In this document: positions 22,918-33,302 of the stretch, one piece after another | Layout of the letters: each line of letters opens with the position of its first letter | Position numbering within the stretch: position 1 is the first letter of the stretch | NCBI RefSeq assembly: GCF_035222375.1 | Contig: NC_085888.1 | Span: 2,480,001-2,544,000 of the forward strand | Reading direction: 5' to 3' | DNA from: Podospora pseudocomata | Taxonomy: Eukaryota > Ascomycota > Sordariomycetes > Sordariales > Podosporaceae | DNA length: 64,000 bases | Made by a program: the position numbers and the translations under genes | Notes under the pieces: model-generated | What the model was told of the DNA's origin: nothing | The model's input: the letters and a program-made list of their open reading frames with translations, nothing else | Database searches by the model: none

Positions 22918-24077
22918 ATGCTTTCCAAGTTTCTCACTCTGGCGCTCGCCGCCTCCATGGTCTCTGCCCAGACTTACACTGACTGTGACCCCACCAAGAG
23001 ATGTGAGTAGTTCCTGTCTCAAGACAACATTCCACATCTCGCCATGAACGTGTTGCTGACACCCCCGATCTAGCCGACTGCCCTGCCCGCAAGGCCGTTG
23101 GGTCCAAGCCCGTCAACATTGACTTCCGTCAGGGCAAGAACAAGTTCTTTAAGGAGGCCGAGGGTACCAAGCTCACCTACGATAAGGATCTCGGCGCTGT
23201 TTTCTCCATTGCCAATGAGAACCAGGCCCCCACGATCGGCAGCGAAGCCTACATCTTCTTCGGCCAGGTCGATGTTGTTCTGAGGGCTGCCCCAGGTCCC
23301 GGTGTCGTCACCAGCTTCGTGCTCCAGTCTGACGACCTTGATGAGATCGATTGGGAGTGGCTCGGCGGGGATAATGCCCAGGTCCAACATAACTACTTCA
23401 GCAAGGGCTGCACCGAGACGTACGACCGCGGTGGATTCTCTCCCGTCGCCGACCCCATTGGCGCTTTCCACACCTACACCATCAAGTGGACCTCGGAGCA
23501 GCTCGACTGGATCATTGACGGCCAGGTCGTCCGCACGCTCAAGAACACCGGCATTGAGGGCTGCGCTGGTTATCCTCAGTCCCCCATGCAGATCAAGCTC
23601 GGTACCTGGGTTGCTGGTCGTAAGGATGCTCCCCAGGGCACCATCGAGTGGGCTGGTGGTCTTGCCGACTTCTCTAACGGACCCTCTGACGGGTACTACC
23701 AGAGCCTCAAGATCATCGACTACATGGGTGGCCACAAGGAGGCTACCGAGTACCAGTATGGCGACAAGTCTGGCACCTGGCAGAGCATCAAGGTCATTGG
23801 GAGCAGCGGTGTTGTTTCCAGCAGCAGCAGCGTCACCTCCAAGGCCACCACCAAGACTGCCACTTCTGCCACCACTCTTCAGACCGTGACCTCTAGCACT
23901 GCTCTCGGTGCTACTAATGGTACCCTCACTACTGATGCCACCACCACCCCCACCAGCACAACCGAGGAGGTCACCGAGACCGAGACTGCCATCCCCACCG
24001 GTGCCGCCGGCAAGGTTGCCCTCAGCAACATGGCCGCCATGGGTGCCGCCGCTGTTCTCGGCTACCTTGTTCTCTAA
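22918..24077 (+). CDS. GPI-anchored GH16 CRH chitin-glucan transglycosylase
   Basis: Exons 22918-23002 and 23074-24077 give 362 aa. A signal peptide (MLSKFLTLALAASMVSAQ) precedes a Cys-containing start (TDCDPTKRSDCP). The GH16 catalytic motif DEIDWEWLG provides nucleophile Glu119, Asp121 and acid/base Glu123, the arrangement of the Crh1/Utr2 family. These enzymes cross-link chitin to beta-glucan in the fungal wall. YFSKGCTETYDRGGF and WIIDGQVVRTL follow the family. After residue 270 comes a Ser/Thr-rich stalk. The C-terminus (GAAGKVALSNMAAMG, then a hydrophobic tail ending in LGYLVL) is a GPI-attachment signal. The leader holds a long CAA run, which may affect translation. Confidence 0.95.
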
Positions 24078-25331
24078 ACGCACACGCCATTTGGACACGA
24101 TAAGACGATAGAAGGTTGTTTCAAGTTTTGTCTCCTGTCACCGGAGCTATTTTGCGTCTTCGCCACACTCCTTACATTTGCGTCTGGCAATAAGAGCAGG
24201 GGTACGCTTCCGCAATCCCCCCATTGCGCGCTTTCTCTTGGGTCCTTGCGGAGCAGTGGTCCCCCGAGATGTGCGCACGACATTGTGATGAGAACGGTCG
24301 CCCTGACGGATCTTGTTGCTGGCTGAGCAAATACCGATGCCCAATGTTTATACGAGTTTAATACCGGTGGTCCCCGGGAGATATATATGTCGACACGGAT
24401 GGGAAACAGTCATGGCATCTGTTAGATGAGGCAAGGCAATGTTTTTTAGATGAAGATTTTTGGGGGCGCGTCTGTATACTGAGCGAGCATGTTGTTATGG
24501 TTTTTCTTGGCGTGTTTAGAAGTTGTGGCATGACTGCTTGTTATTTGATAGCTTGGAAGCGTTTTTGTTGTAAATAGATACCGAGACTTCAACGTATGTA
24601 TTCGATTGGAAAGACGACATATTGGATTGAAGTTGACGAGGCTCTTTTTCAAGTGGTTTGTGTTGATGATCCCAAGACGGCATGGGTAAAAGTGGTGGCT
24701 CTATTCCGGGTTCCTCATCGGACAATATTTTCAGGGGTCAAAGGGGCAATGCAAGATCTCCAATCAGCGTTGCATGCATCCGAGATGCCGGGCAAAAAAC
24801 GGTGAGATGCATGAGGTCATCCCGCTTCCGATTTGGGGGGCCTCGTGCAGCTATTCTCCATTCAGATTGAAGGAGGGTGTGAGGCTCCAAAATGCGGGGA
24901 ACCTCTCACCGAACCTGAACCCCTTATAGCCCTTCAGCTACTCAGACACAGGACAAAGAAGGCTGGGAGCCAGGAAGCAAGGCAACAGGCTGCCTTGTCA
25001 GGCGTTGGTTTATATCAGTAACTGGAGTGTACGACCTTTTACTCTGACTCCAGAGCCGAGAGGCTTGGATCGAAGTCATCTCCCGGAAACAAAGACACGA
25101 AAACCGGAAACCAGTTGTGCTTGTGAGAGGTATGTAGAAAACTATTTAATAGATCTCCTATTTTGTCTAAACCTTTGATGGAAAAGGGGCCGCTTTTTCA
25201 CATACTTTCACGTCTATAACACAAAGCCTTTACCCAACATTGCCCATCTCATACTTTCTCCTTACGTGAAAAAGACCAGCCAGCTAACATATCTCACTAG
25301 TCTCAAGCACACAAACCCCAAACCAAGAACC
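24078..25331. other. Intergenic region, CRH gene to sirtuin
   Basis: 3' UTR of the CRH gene and promoter of the sirtuin. Several short ORFs without recognisable content. Nothing specific seen. Confidence 0.65.
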
Positions 25332-26367
25332 ATGGCCTCCTCCGCCTCACGAGCAGCCCTTAGCTCCATCCCCCTCTTTCACGAAAAACTTCTCAAATCC
25401 AACCGCATCCTCGCCGTCTGCGGCGCCGGCCTCAGCGCAGCCTCCGGCCTTCCCACCTTCCGCGGTGCCGGAGGTCTATGGAGGAACCACAACGCCGTCG
25501 ACCTCGCCACCCCCGAAGCCTTTGACGCCGATCCCGGTTTGGTCTGGCTGTTTTACGCCTACGTACTCCAGTTCCATCCCCATTTTCCTTTGATGTACAG
25601 GTCTGATATTTATCAACAGCGCCGACACATGGCCTTGACAGCCAAGCCCAACCCGGCTCATTACGCTCTGGCCGAGCTGGCGAGAAAGAGACCTGGTTTT
25701 AAATGTCTTTCTCAGAATGTAGATAGTATGTCAGCCATCTCCCCCCTTTCCGTCCCCTGTTCCTAACCTCAATCAAGACCTCCACGTCAGAGCCAACCAC
25801 CCAAGCGATCAGCTCTCTCTGCTTCACGGCTCGCTTTTCACGCTCAAGTGCACCACTTGCTCCTGGAAAGACCCTTACAATATCGCCGATCCATTATGTC
25901 CTGCCCTTGCCCCGGCGGCAGAGTCCAATCCTGACCCGACAAAGCCGCTTCCTTTGCTAGATCCGGCCCAGCCGTTGGCCGAGATTAGGGAGAGTGAATT
26001 ACCGCATTGTCCGGATTGTAAGACTGAACTGCAGAGGCCGGGGGTGGTGTGGTTTGGGGAGATGCTAGATGAGGATATGTTGGATGATATTGAGGAGTGG
26101 ATTGAGAAAGAGCCGGTGGATATGGTTTTGGTCGTGGGGACGAGCTCGGCGGTGTATCCTGCGGCGGGGTATGCTGAGCGGGCGAGGACAAAGGGGCGGA
26201 CGAGTGTGGTGACTGTTAATTTGGAGATTACGGAGGAGGACTGGGGGAGGATGAGGAAGGGGGATTTTGGGTTTGAGGGGGATGCGAGTTTGTTGTTGCC
26301 GGAACTGTTGAGGCCGGTGATTGGGGAGGTAAAGGGGGAGGAGGAGGAGGAGGAGGTGGAGGGGTAA
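25332..26367 (+). CDS. SIRT5-like sirtuin, NAD-dependent protein deacylase
   Basis: Exons 25332-25562, 25620-25725 and 25778-26367 give 308 aa. The Rossmann and zinc modules of class III sirtuins are intact: GAGLSAASGLPTFRG (from residue 31), SQNVDNLH, catalytic His129 in LLHGSLF, zinc pairs KCTTC and HCPDC, PGVVWFGE and VVGTSSAVYPAA. FYAYRRHMA keeps the Tyr and Arg (Tyr75, Arg78) that in SIRT5 read acidic acyl groups, so desuccinylase/demalonylase activity is inferred. The first intron is 57 nt and has no stop in frame, so the unspliced message also reads through; splicing is preferred because it joins Tyr to RRHMA as in homologues. The C-terminus ends in a Glu-rich run. Confidence 0.93.
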
Positions 26368-27242
26368 ATTTGAGGTGGATATATGGGTGCTGTGTTGAAT
26401 GTTAACTAACGTCTGCTTGCCATGTTTAAATCTATTTCGTGAACCAATATTCAGTAGTGTTGGCACCGACCTAATGAAGCAGACTCTCAGAGAGGGTGAG
26501 ACTGTTTAGACCTATTAGCATCTTGGAGTATCGGCGACTTGTGGGATTTCAAAGACAGTCCAGACTAACAGAAATAATACAGGGAAATCACTCTCAATCA
26601 CGGTTTTGAGAGTCCCCGGTGCCAGACAAACTCCAAACGTACGTAATTTGAGAGTCTCGAGTGCATTCCGACCCTCGTCTTGGTTGATTCGAACTTTTTC
26701 ACTGCATAAACTACCTACCGAGGCACCCTTTCCGCTTGACTGCAATGGAATGGACGATTATCCATTCTACAGCAGTCGGCTGCTTCCATAAACGACAACC
26801 AAATAAGGTAGGCGTGGCATCTACCAAAGGCTCTTTCTTCACCCCCAAACCAGATTCAAGATGGTACGACATCACATGAGAGTGGAAATCTATCTCGGTA
26901 ACAAGTCATCTATCTCGGTAACAGGTCATCAATCGTGGTTGCCATACTGGGGCAGGTCGGGGTCAGAGGATTGGGGAAGGGCAGGTAGGTATCTTGGAAA
27001 GGCCACAACGTCATCATGGCAGAATCGCTGTTGCAATTCAGAGCAACGCCTTTGGAATTCGGCTTGACTCTGTTGCAGATCTATTTACTTTGCCTACTTG
27101 CTTTCCTTTGCCGTCTTTCGGAGGTTCAAGGTCCAGGGCTATCGCAATACATCTCTACAAACTCGGTCGTCAACCAGCTTGGAGGCCGACTTCACATCTC
27201 ATCATCATCATCATTTACCTCAGCATCGACTTATCAGTAACA
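26368..27242. other. Upstream region of the small secreted protein gene
   Basis: Contains a 20-bp tandem duplication at 26888-26927 about 320 bp before the start codon. ORF content is not recognisable. Confidence 0.6.
26888..26927. repeat. 20-bp direct tandem duplication
   Basis: atctatctcggtaacaagtc is followed at once by a copy differing at one base. It lies in the upstream region of the secreted protein gene. Confidence 0.9.
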
Positions 27243-27935
27243 ATGGTCAACTTCACCCTTAACGTCGCCGTCTTGGCTCTGGTGGCCTCAGTGGCAGCTG
27301 CCCCAGCCACAGCTGACGCTTCTTCAACCACCTTCTCCTTCGCTCGATGGGTTGAAGATATTATCGCCAACCCGGACACAGCCCTCTCACCCGCCGAAGC
27401 AATCGTGGCAGCGAATGCTACTGAGGTTGTCAGCACGGCAGGCGGTCTCCAAAAGAGAGCCAACTGTCAGCCGACATTTCCAGATGCGCCTGTATGATAC
27501 CCCTACCTTTTCCTATTCCTTGACTTAGCTTGCACAGGAACCAAGATATCTAACGGATCTGGCCGCATATATAGGCACCCGACGCAGCAGCCTGCCTTAA
27601 TGATCTCGCTCGCAAGGGCGCTAATGGTCAACACTGTGCTATGGGGACGCGTGTCTTCGAAATTGAGATGTGTCGAATTGGTGGTGCGCAGATTGTTGCC
27701 AGCAGAGGCGGTTTGGCGGCGCAAAGTGTCAATTGGTATGTCCATGCTGTTTTTATCGATGTTTCGTTTCCTTGTTTTCTGGGACGCTGGCTGATATGGT
27801 GTGTGATCTAGCCAGGATGTCGCTCGCACGGGCGGGTTGATCTTTGACAGCTGCTTCCGAGCGGACAACACAGTCAAGGGCAGCGAGATTTGTATTACCA
27901 ACAGGTTGATGCAGATCAATATCAGTGGAGTCTGA
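27243..27935 (+). CDS. Small secreted Cys-containing protein with Kex2-cleaved propeptide
   Basis: Exons 27243-27491, 27575-27735 and 27812-27935 give 177 aa. The signal peptide is clear (MVNFTLNVAVLALVASVAAA). A pro-region of about 50 residues ends in Lys-Arg at 71-72 (GGLQKR|ANCQ), a Kex2 site. The mature part of about 105 residues has seven Cys and the segments DVARTGGLIFDSCFRADNTV and MCRIGGAQIVASRGG. I recall similar DVAR-G-I-D-C-R-DN blocks in small secreted proteins of other filamentous fungi but can give no function. Effector-like and antimicrobial roles are both possible. Size, propeptide and Cys content argue against an enzyme. Confidence 0.8.
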
Positions 27936-28385
27936 GGCTCTAGGGGAATATCGTAAAGTCTGGGAGGGAGATGGTTCACAGTTGTCCAGGTGTAGGGTAT
28001 AAGGTAAGTAGCATTGTTCGAAAAATAAGGAATCTTTCGCGCACACAAGAAAAGAAAAGGGAACGGATTGCAGTGCCCCCAAAGCCTTCTCACATTGTAA
28101 AAGATTACCGGTGTTTTCCTCCACAAAACTTGCAAAGTTTCTCAGAAACCCATACTTTCCATCAAGCCTCCCAGGTATCAAACCTGCCAGTCACAAGAAA
28201 CAATCATACTCTACCCATGGAAATTAACCCCAGTATCTGCCCATCAACATCACAGGCGTAAAGCTCCACGAAAGGGTATTTCCCAAATGCGCTACTGTGC
28301 TCTTCTGAATATCTGTCTCTGGTCAAGACGCTCTGGAACTTCAACTGTGCTTCAAACATAAGCCAGAAATTCAAGCTCAACTATC
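27936..28385. other. Intergenic region before the first 5S gene
   Basis: 3' flank of the secreted-protein gene and upstream flank of the 5S rRNA gene. No gene seen. Confidence 0.6.
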
Positions 28386-28504
28386 ACATACGACCATACC
28401 CAGCTGAAAATACGGCATCCCGTCCGCTCTGCCCGAGTCAAGCAGCTGAGGGCCGAATTAGTACTCAGGTGGGTGACCACTGGGGAATCCTCGGTGTTGT
28501 ATGT
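28386..28504 (+). rRNA. 5S ribosomal RNA gene, copy 1
   Basis: 119 bp starting acatacgacc and ending gttgtatgt, so the two ends pair as helix I. The internal control region (cccgtccgctct, then gtgggtgaccactggggaat) is present. Helix II pairs cagctg with cagctg, helix III pairs ggc with gcc around atcccgtccgctct, and helix V pairs ccga with tcgg. A T-run follows directly, as expected for Pol III termination. Dispersed single 5S genes are the known arrangement in Neurospora and relatives. Confidence 0.93.
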
Positions 28505-29135
28505 TTTTATGCTTTTTTTTGGGGTTCCACTGTTGACTCCGTGACTGTTGCTATGCGGGGCCTTTGTTTATGGGTTCAGGGGTTGATGTAAACAAAGAAC
28601 TATCTTTTGCCAATATCACCCGATTTCGCGGGTTACTTGCAGGTATGTAGGAGAGAAATACTGACGTTGATGTTTTTATAACCCCTGGGTCCCGGGACCT
28701 GCAGCAGAACCAGCAAGGTAGTTATTTAAGAGTTTCTTAAGGTGAACCAAGCAGCACAAAAACTCCGCTGCAGAAAGCCGAAATGCCAAGCTGGAGAAAC
28801 TCTTGGGTTTTTTTCTCCCCCCTGGCAATAAACAAATCTCAAAGCCATCTAAGGCGGAGCACAGAGGGCCTCGCGAGGGTCTTTAATGCACAGGTTCTGC
28901 TGCATGATGGTTGTCAGCTGGTTATCTTACTTTCCCAAAATGAAAAGCCCTCGAGCCGTGAAGACAAGCAAAGATCGCATACAGGCTGCCGATATTGATC
29001 AAACCGACTCTTCCAAATATCTATTAACCTTATCAGGGAATATAAGCAACCTTAATCGGGAAAAAAAAGCCGGTGCCAGTCACAAGCTTGGAGTCTCACA
29101 GTGGATCCCCCGGGGAAAAAAAGGCACCAAAAAAA
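28505..29135. other. Spacer between two convergent 5S genes
   Basis: Both 5S genes point into this 631-bp spacer, with T-runs at either end. Chance ORFs only; no protein gene is supported. Confidence 0.65.
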
Positions 29136-29254
29136 ACATACAACACCAGGGATTCCCCAGTGGTCACCCACCTGAGTACTAGTCTGGCGATCAGCAGCTT
29201 ATCTAGGGGAGAGCGGACGGGATCCCGAGCTTTCTACTGTCTGTGGTCGTATGT
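29136..29254 (-). rRNA. 5S ribosomal RNA gene, copy 2 (variant)
   Basis: On the minus strand, 119 bp with the same ends and the same 3' control block as copy 1, but with a different left half. All helices still form: cagtag/ctgctg (helix II, one G-T pair), ggg/ccc (helix III) and ccag/ctgg (helix V). A run of eight Ts follows the 3' end. The compensating differences argue for a functional gene rather than a pseudogene. Confidence 0.92.
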
Positions 29255-29772
29255 GATAGATGGGTGAGGGAAAAGGGTATCCATGGTTTGGTGATGGAGA
29301 AGTGAGGCGAGATGCTGGGTGCGCTTGGTGAGGTAAGTGGCCGGATAGCGTTGGGTATTGCAGGTATTAATGCGACAGGTATGTGTGTGAGTTTTATTTT
29401 TCCCTTATGGTACTACTTACCCAGCCAGCGAGCGAGGTGGTGTTGAGCACTGGGTAAGGTAGAGAGGATGAACTTGGCTTTGTGATCCCAGGCTTTTATG
29501 CTGTAGCCTCCCGGCTACGGAAACAGATGAATTCAGCAGAAAAGCCGTTTGTTGTCTTACTCTCAGAATTCCCACTATTTGAAGGGTGGGTCGGTGATGG
29601 CGTCGGGGTTTGTTGCCGGTGTTTGATCGAGTGGGCCGGCCGTTCAGACGTTCAGGGGGCGCAGCAAACAAAAAAGTCGATAGGTAAATAAGGCAGCCAT
29701 AAATAAACATTACTCAATTTTCAGTACATACAATATGATGTAAGCACCGAGATACCATCATTTTGTTCCAAG
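29255..29772. other. Intergenic region after the 5S pair
   Basis: No recognisable content. Confidence 0.6.
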
Positions 29773-31879
29773 CTAGGTAATTAGCCTGCCATCCTTGTAG
29801 TCGTGGAACATGGGCGTGGCTGTATCATCCTTTGCATGCCGTCTGCGATCTCTGAATTGAGTGTAGATTGTCAAAAGAAGCAATATTGTGGCTAGTAGGA
29901 GCTCAATAGCGAGAAAGCTGATCCAGCCCCAGGTGATGTCGACGTAGGACTCATCCTTGAAGGCCTTGCCCGTTATATTGAAGGCACTTCAGGCGGCTTT
30001 AAGGTCAGGAGTTGCGTCGCGGAGCCGTATGTGGAAGGCATTAGCTTGAGAAAAACCAGTGATGGGAAACATACAGGGAGGTCTTTGGCCTTTACCAGTA
30101 CGAGATGGTCGAGGCAATGTTGTAGTACATGTTGAATATCTGACTATGGCGTCTCGTCGCGTTGGTCAATTTTCCCACCGTATATAAACCGTAGTAAAAT
30201 AGGTTTGGGAATGCAACTCCGTTGACGTATACTGACGGTTCTAAAGCCTCTTCCCCCCGATCCTTCATGTAAAAGTCATCTCTTCCCACGCCAGCAAGAT
30301 TAAAGCTCATCTCTGCTGCAATACGCTCCATTAAACCAAGGTCTGAGCTGTAAAGCCGTTGTCTTTCTGTCGGGCGTTGAAGTGTTATCGTTTTGTTCCA
30401 TTTTGTTTTATCTCCAGGGTGACAGAAAACCATTTATTCGAGGGGTGTAGTGCAGTTCATTTGCACAGAGAAATCCAAATCTTGATTGGGGACAGGCTTA
30501 GCCAGTGCATTAACCAATGCTGTGCTTGCCACACCGTGTTGGACAGCGGTGTTGTATGTTTGAACACAGAGGTGGAATATGACCTCGAAAGCTTCGTGCT
30601 CGATGTCCCGGAAGGTATTTGCAAGCTCCGGCCCGCCATCTGTTGCCTGGAGAATTTCTAATCGGTGGCTTTCGTCCTCAGTAACCGGGGCAGTGTGTAT
30701 GAGCACGAAACTGGCGATTCTGGTTTGCATGAGGCTTTTATCATCTCGGAAAGCGAGGCTGTATTGGCCGTTCAATAACCCCACGGCGGCTGCGAAACGG
30801 CTTTGATGTACCAAAGAGGTAGGATTGTCCGGAATTGATACATTCCAAAGTGTAGCTCCCGCAAACGCTTCAGTCCCCATTCCCAAACCGATCGTCCTGT
30901 TGGCTATCACCATCGGAGCTTGGCCAGGTCCTGGTGCCTGGAATTCATGGATGATGAGATGTGGAGTGACATCTGCCATTTTCATACAGACAACAAGAGA
31001 AGAGTAAAGATCAAAGGTGCAATTTCCTGTCGGGCAAAGTCCTCCGTACGGTATTGGCATCTCTTTGAAGCTTCCACCACTGCATTGCTTGTTGCGTGGC
31101 CCGGGTCATCCGTCAGGTGGTTCAGACTTTGTAACACTAAGACCAAAGCCTCTTCTATACCTACAACCGTTCGTAAGGGATAGCTAATGGTAAGTTGTGT
31201 AATGGGGGAGGTAATGACGCTGACTATACTGAGAAGAGCGCCTAGAGTGATGAAATGCTTGTGGAGCATTCGAAAGGCAAGTTGAGCGGACCCCAGGGGT
31301 CCCTTACTTGCTTGGTCAATGAGGTGAAAGTCGTAAAGTGGTCGACTGTGTGAGAACCAGCTCCATGAGGTTTGGCTGATAGCTACCGAGACCGGGAACA
31401 TAAAGGCTGCTTTCGCGACAATAGTCAGGAATGCGAGGAACGTATTGAGTGAGATTTTAAGGGGCCAGTTTGGAAGCTGTTGTTGGTTGAAAGTGGCAAG
31501 GACAATCACGATTGCTAAGAGAATTAACATGTTAGCATTTGCCTCGGTACATATAAATATGGAACTTTAACATACCAATGAATGACGCAAAGCCGACAAT
31601 CATACACACGATCTCAACGGCCCAGACTTTCCAAAGGGTCCTATTTGTATGGTGACCAGTCGGTGGCGGTTCGTCAAGGGAAATATCGATTTCAATGCTG
31701 CTTGACCTGGGGCTCAGCGTCTCGCTACTTTCAGAACCCGGGACAGAAGTCTGATCGCCGGAGTCGTCTTCACCCAACAGTTCGGTTGGGTGAGCAGCTT
31801 GCGCCAAGTTAGGACTCAAACTCGGATCGGCCTCTCGGGTCGAGAGCTCAATCGAGGCTGAAGAAGACTGCCGGGACAT
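29773..31879 (-). pseudogene. Disrupted DUF3176-family fungal membrane protein gene
   Basis: The order of a DUF3176 protein is clear. A polar Ser-rich N-terminus is followed by WKVWAVEIVCMIVGFASF, an intron (31575-31515), ATFNQQQLPNWPLKISLN, a second membrane segment, VAISQTSWSWFSHSRPLYDF, ASKGPLGSA, then GGLCPTGNCTFDLYSSLVVC. The 3' end encodes YVDITWGWISFLAIELLLA and a cytosolic tail ending at 29773. The frame is broken: the reading frame changes between about 31075 and 31060 (after VVEAS), an in-frame TAA lies at 30434-30436, and the part between about 30100 and 29985 cannot be joined with plausible splice sites. Either a decayed gene or one with sequence errors. Function of the family is unknown. 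Confidence 0.75.
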
Positions 31880-33302
31880 GAAGGAGTTCTGAGGCTATCT
31901 GGTAATTGTGAGAGGTCATCGGCTGGAATTCTCGGTCTGTCGGTGGAGCTGCGGTCAGGTGTATCGTCAGGGAAGGTTCCAGGGGTGCCTGTAATCGCAT
32001 GAACCGCAACCTCTGCCCTCTGTTGATGTGCCATGACAGCCGGATCGCTGTTTAAGGGCCGATGAACAATAAAAGTCTTCAAAGCTCAAGGTAGTGATGG
32101 TTAAAGACTAGCAGGATCAAGGCGGCTTATGCTTAGGACCTTGTCTCAAGGAACATATATATATCTGAACGCATACTCTGATCGATGCCATGTATGCTCA
32201 CCTGGCTGCGTTAAAACACATGTTTGATCAGTTTTCGTTGATAACCTCATGGCCCCCTAACCCCCAGCTTCATCCTCCCTCCCGCATGTTTGATACCTGA
32301 TATATTACCTACCTACCTAGGTATTCAAGCCCGTCAATAAAAATAAAGAAAAAAAAGGGCTCAGGTACTGCGCCCCTGGCAGTGTCGTTCTGAAGCCAAC
32401 CACTGCCTTTGAAGCCATCATAGAGGGCTCAGGAATATGCGGCCAGCCGACAGTGAAGACAACAGGCGAATCGCAGGGCTAGTGTTTGGCCTCAGACAAG
32501 GCTGCCCATCCCGCTGATCACCGCCTTCACCGAACTTTTATATGAACAAACTGCAACGATGAAACCATCTTATCGATTCTACCCCCCGTGGCACATCACC
32601 CAGGGCATTCTTCTCATGCAATATCCGTTGTATCACAGCACGAGGGGTCCAAGGCATGAACTAAATGCAGCAGTGAGAGATTTTGGTGTACCAGTGTATA
32701 TTTTATGCAACATACCACTCTTGCACATCAAAGAAAATCAGGATATCACATGCAAGCAATTCTTAGTTTTCCATCAGTTCAAGACAAAATCAGAGCAAAT
32801 CAATATTACCCCTCTCTCTCTTTCTTCTCTTCGAAATCCCCCCCTTAACCTCCTACTCCTTGGCTAATCGTCTCTAACAGACATGAAAAAAAGCCACTAT
32901 ATAAATCATAACCGATTCTTTTCCCTCCACCCACGGTAAACTATAACAAAAACCAAAAGAAAATAACTTCCCCACTGATACGCCATCCCCATTAAACACC
33001 CCATCCATTCATTCATTCCTCCTCTTCCCATGCTATCATCGCTTCACTTCCGCTCATTCCATCATCCCAACCCCCTCCCAACGTACACTATATAAACCTA
33101 TAAAAGGAACAAGAAAAAAGCAAGGAGTAGAGGTATCATGCGCCAAACGCAATCGCATCGAGATAAAGAAGAATATACGGCAACTGAGAGCCTCTGGTCA
33201 GAGATGATATAGCATAGCAAAAACAGACCATGTAAAAAACAACCCATCGCTCAAAACCTTTCACAAAAACTAAAAACTCCAAAACAATCACTTGCAAAAA
33301 AT
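31880..33302. other. Intergenic region, DUF3176 gene to SREBP 3' end
   Basis: Holds the upstream side of the disrupted gene. A minus-strand ORF at 31816-32033 (MAHQQRAEVAVHAITG) looks weakly coding and could be a lost N-terminal part of that gene. The rest is A+T-richer and probably SREBP 3' UTR. Confidence 0.5.

Noticed and set aside
23070-24098. 342-codon ORF antisense to the CRH gene
   Set aside because: It is the complementary shadow of a strongly conserved GH16 protein; its Gly/Ala/Leu-rich content follows from codon bias on the other strand.
28505-29135. Possible 5S-derived SINE between the two 5S genes
   Set aside because: Neither 5S copy has a tail, target-site duplication or extra body; both end at normal T-run terminators.
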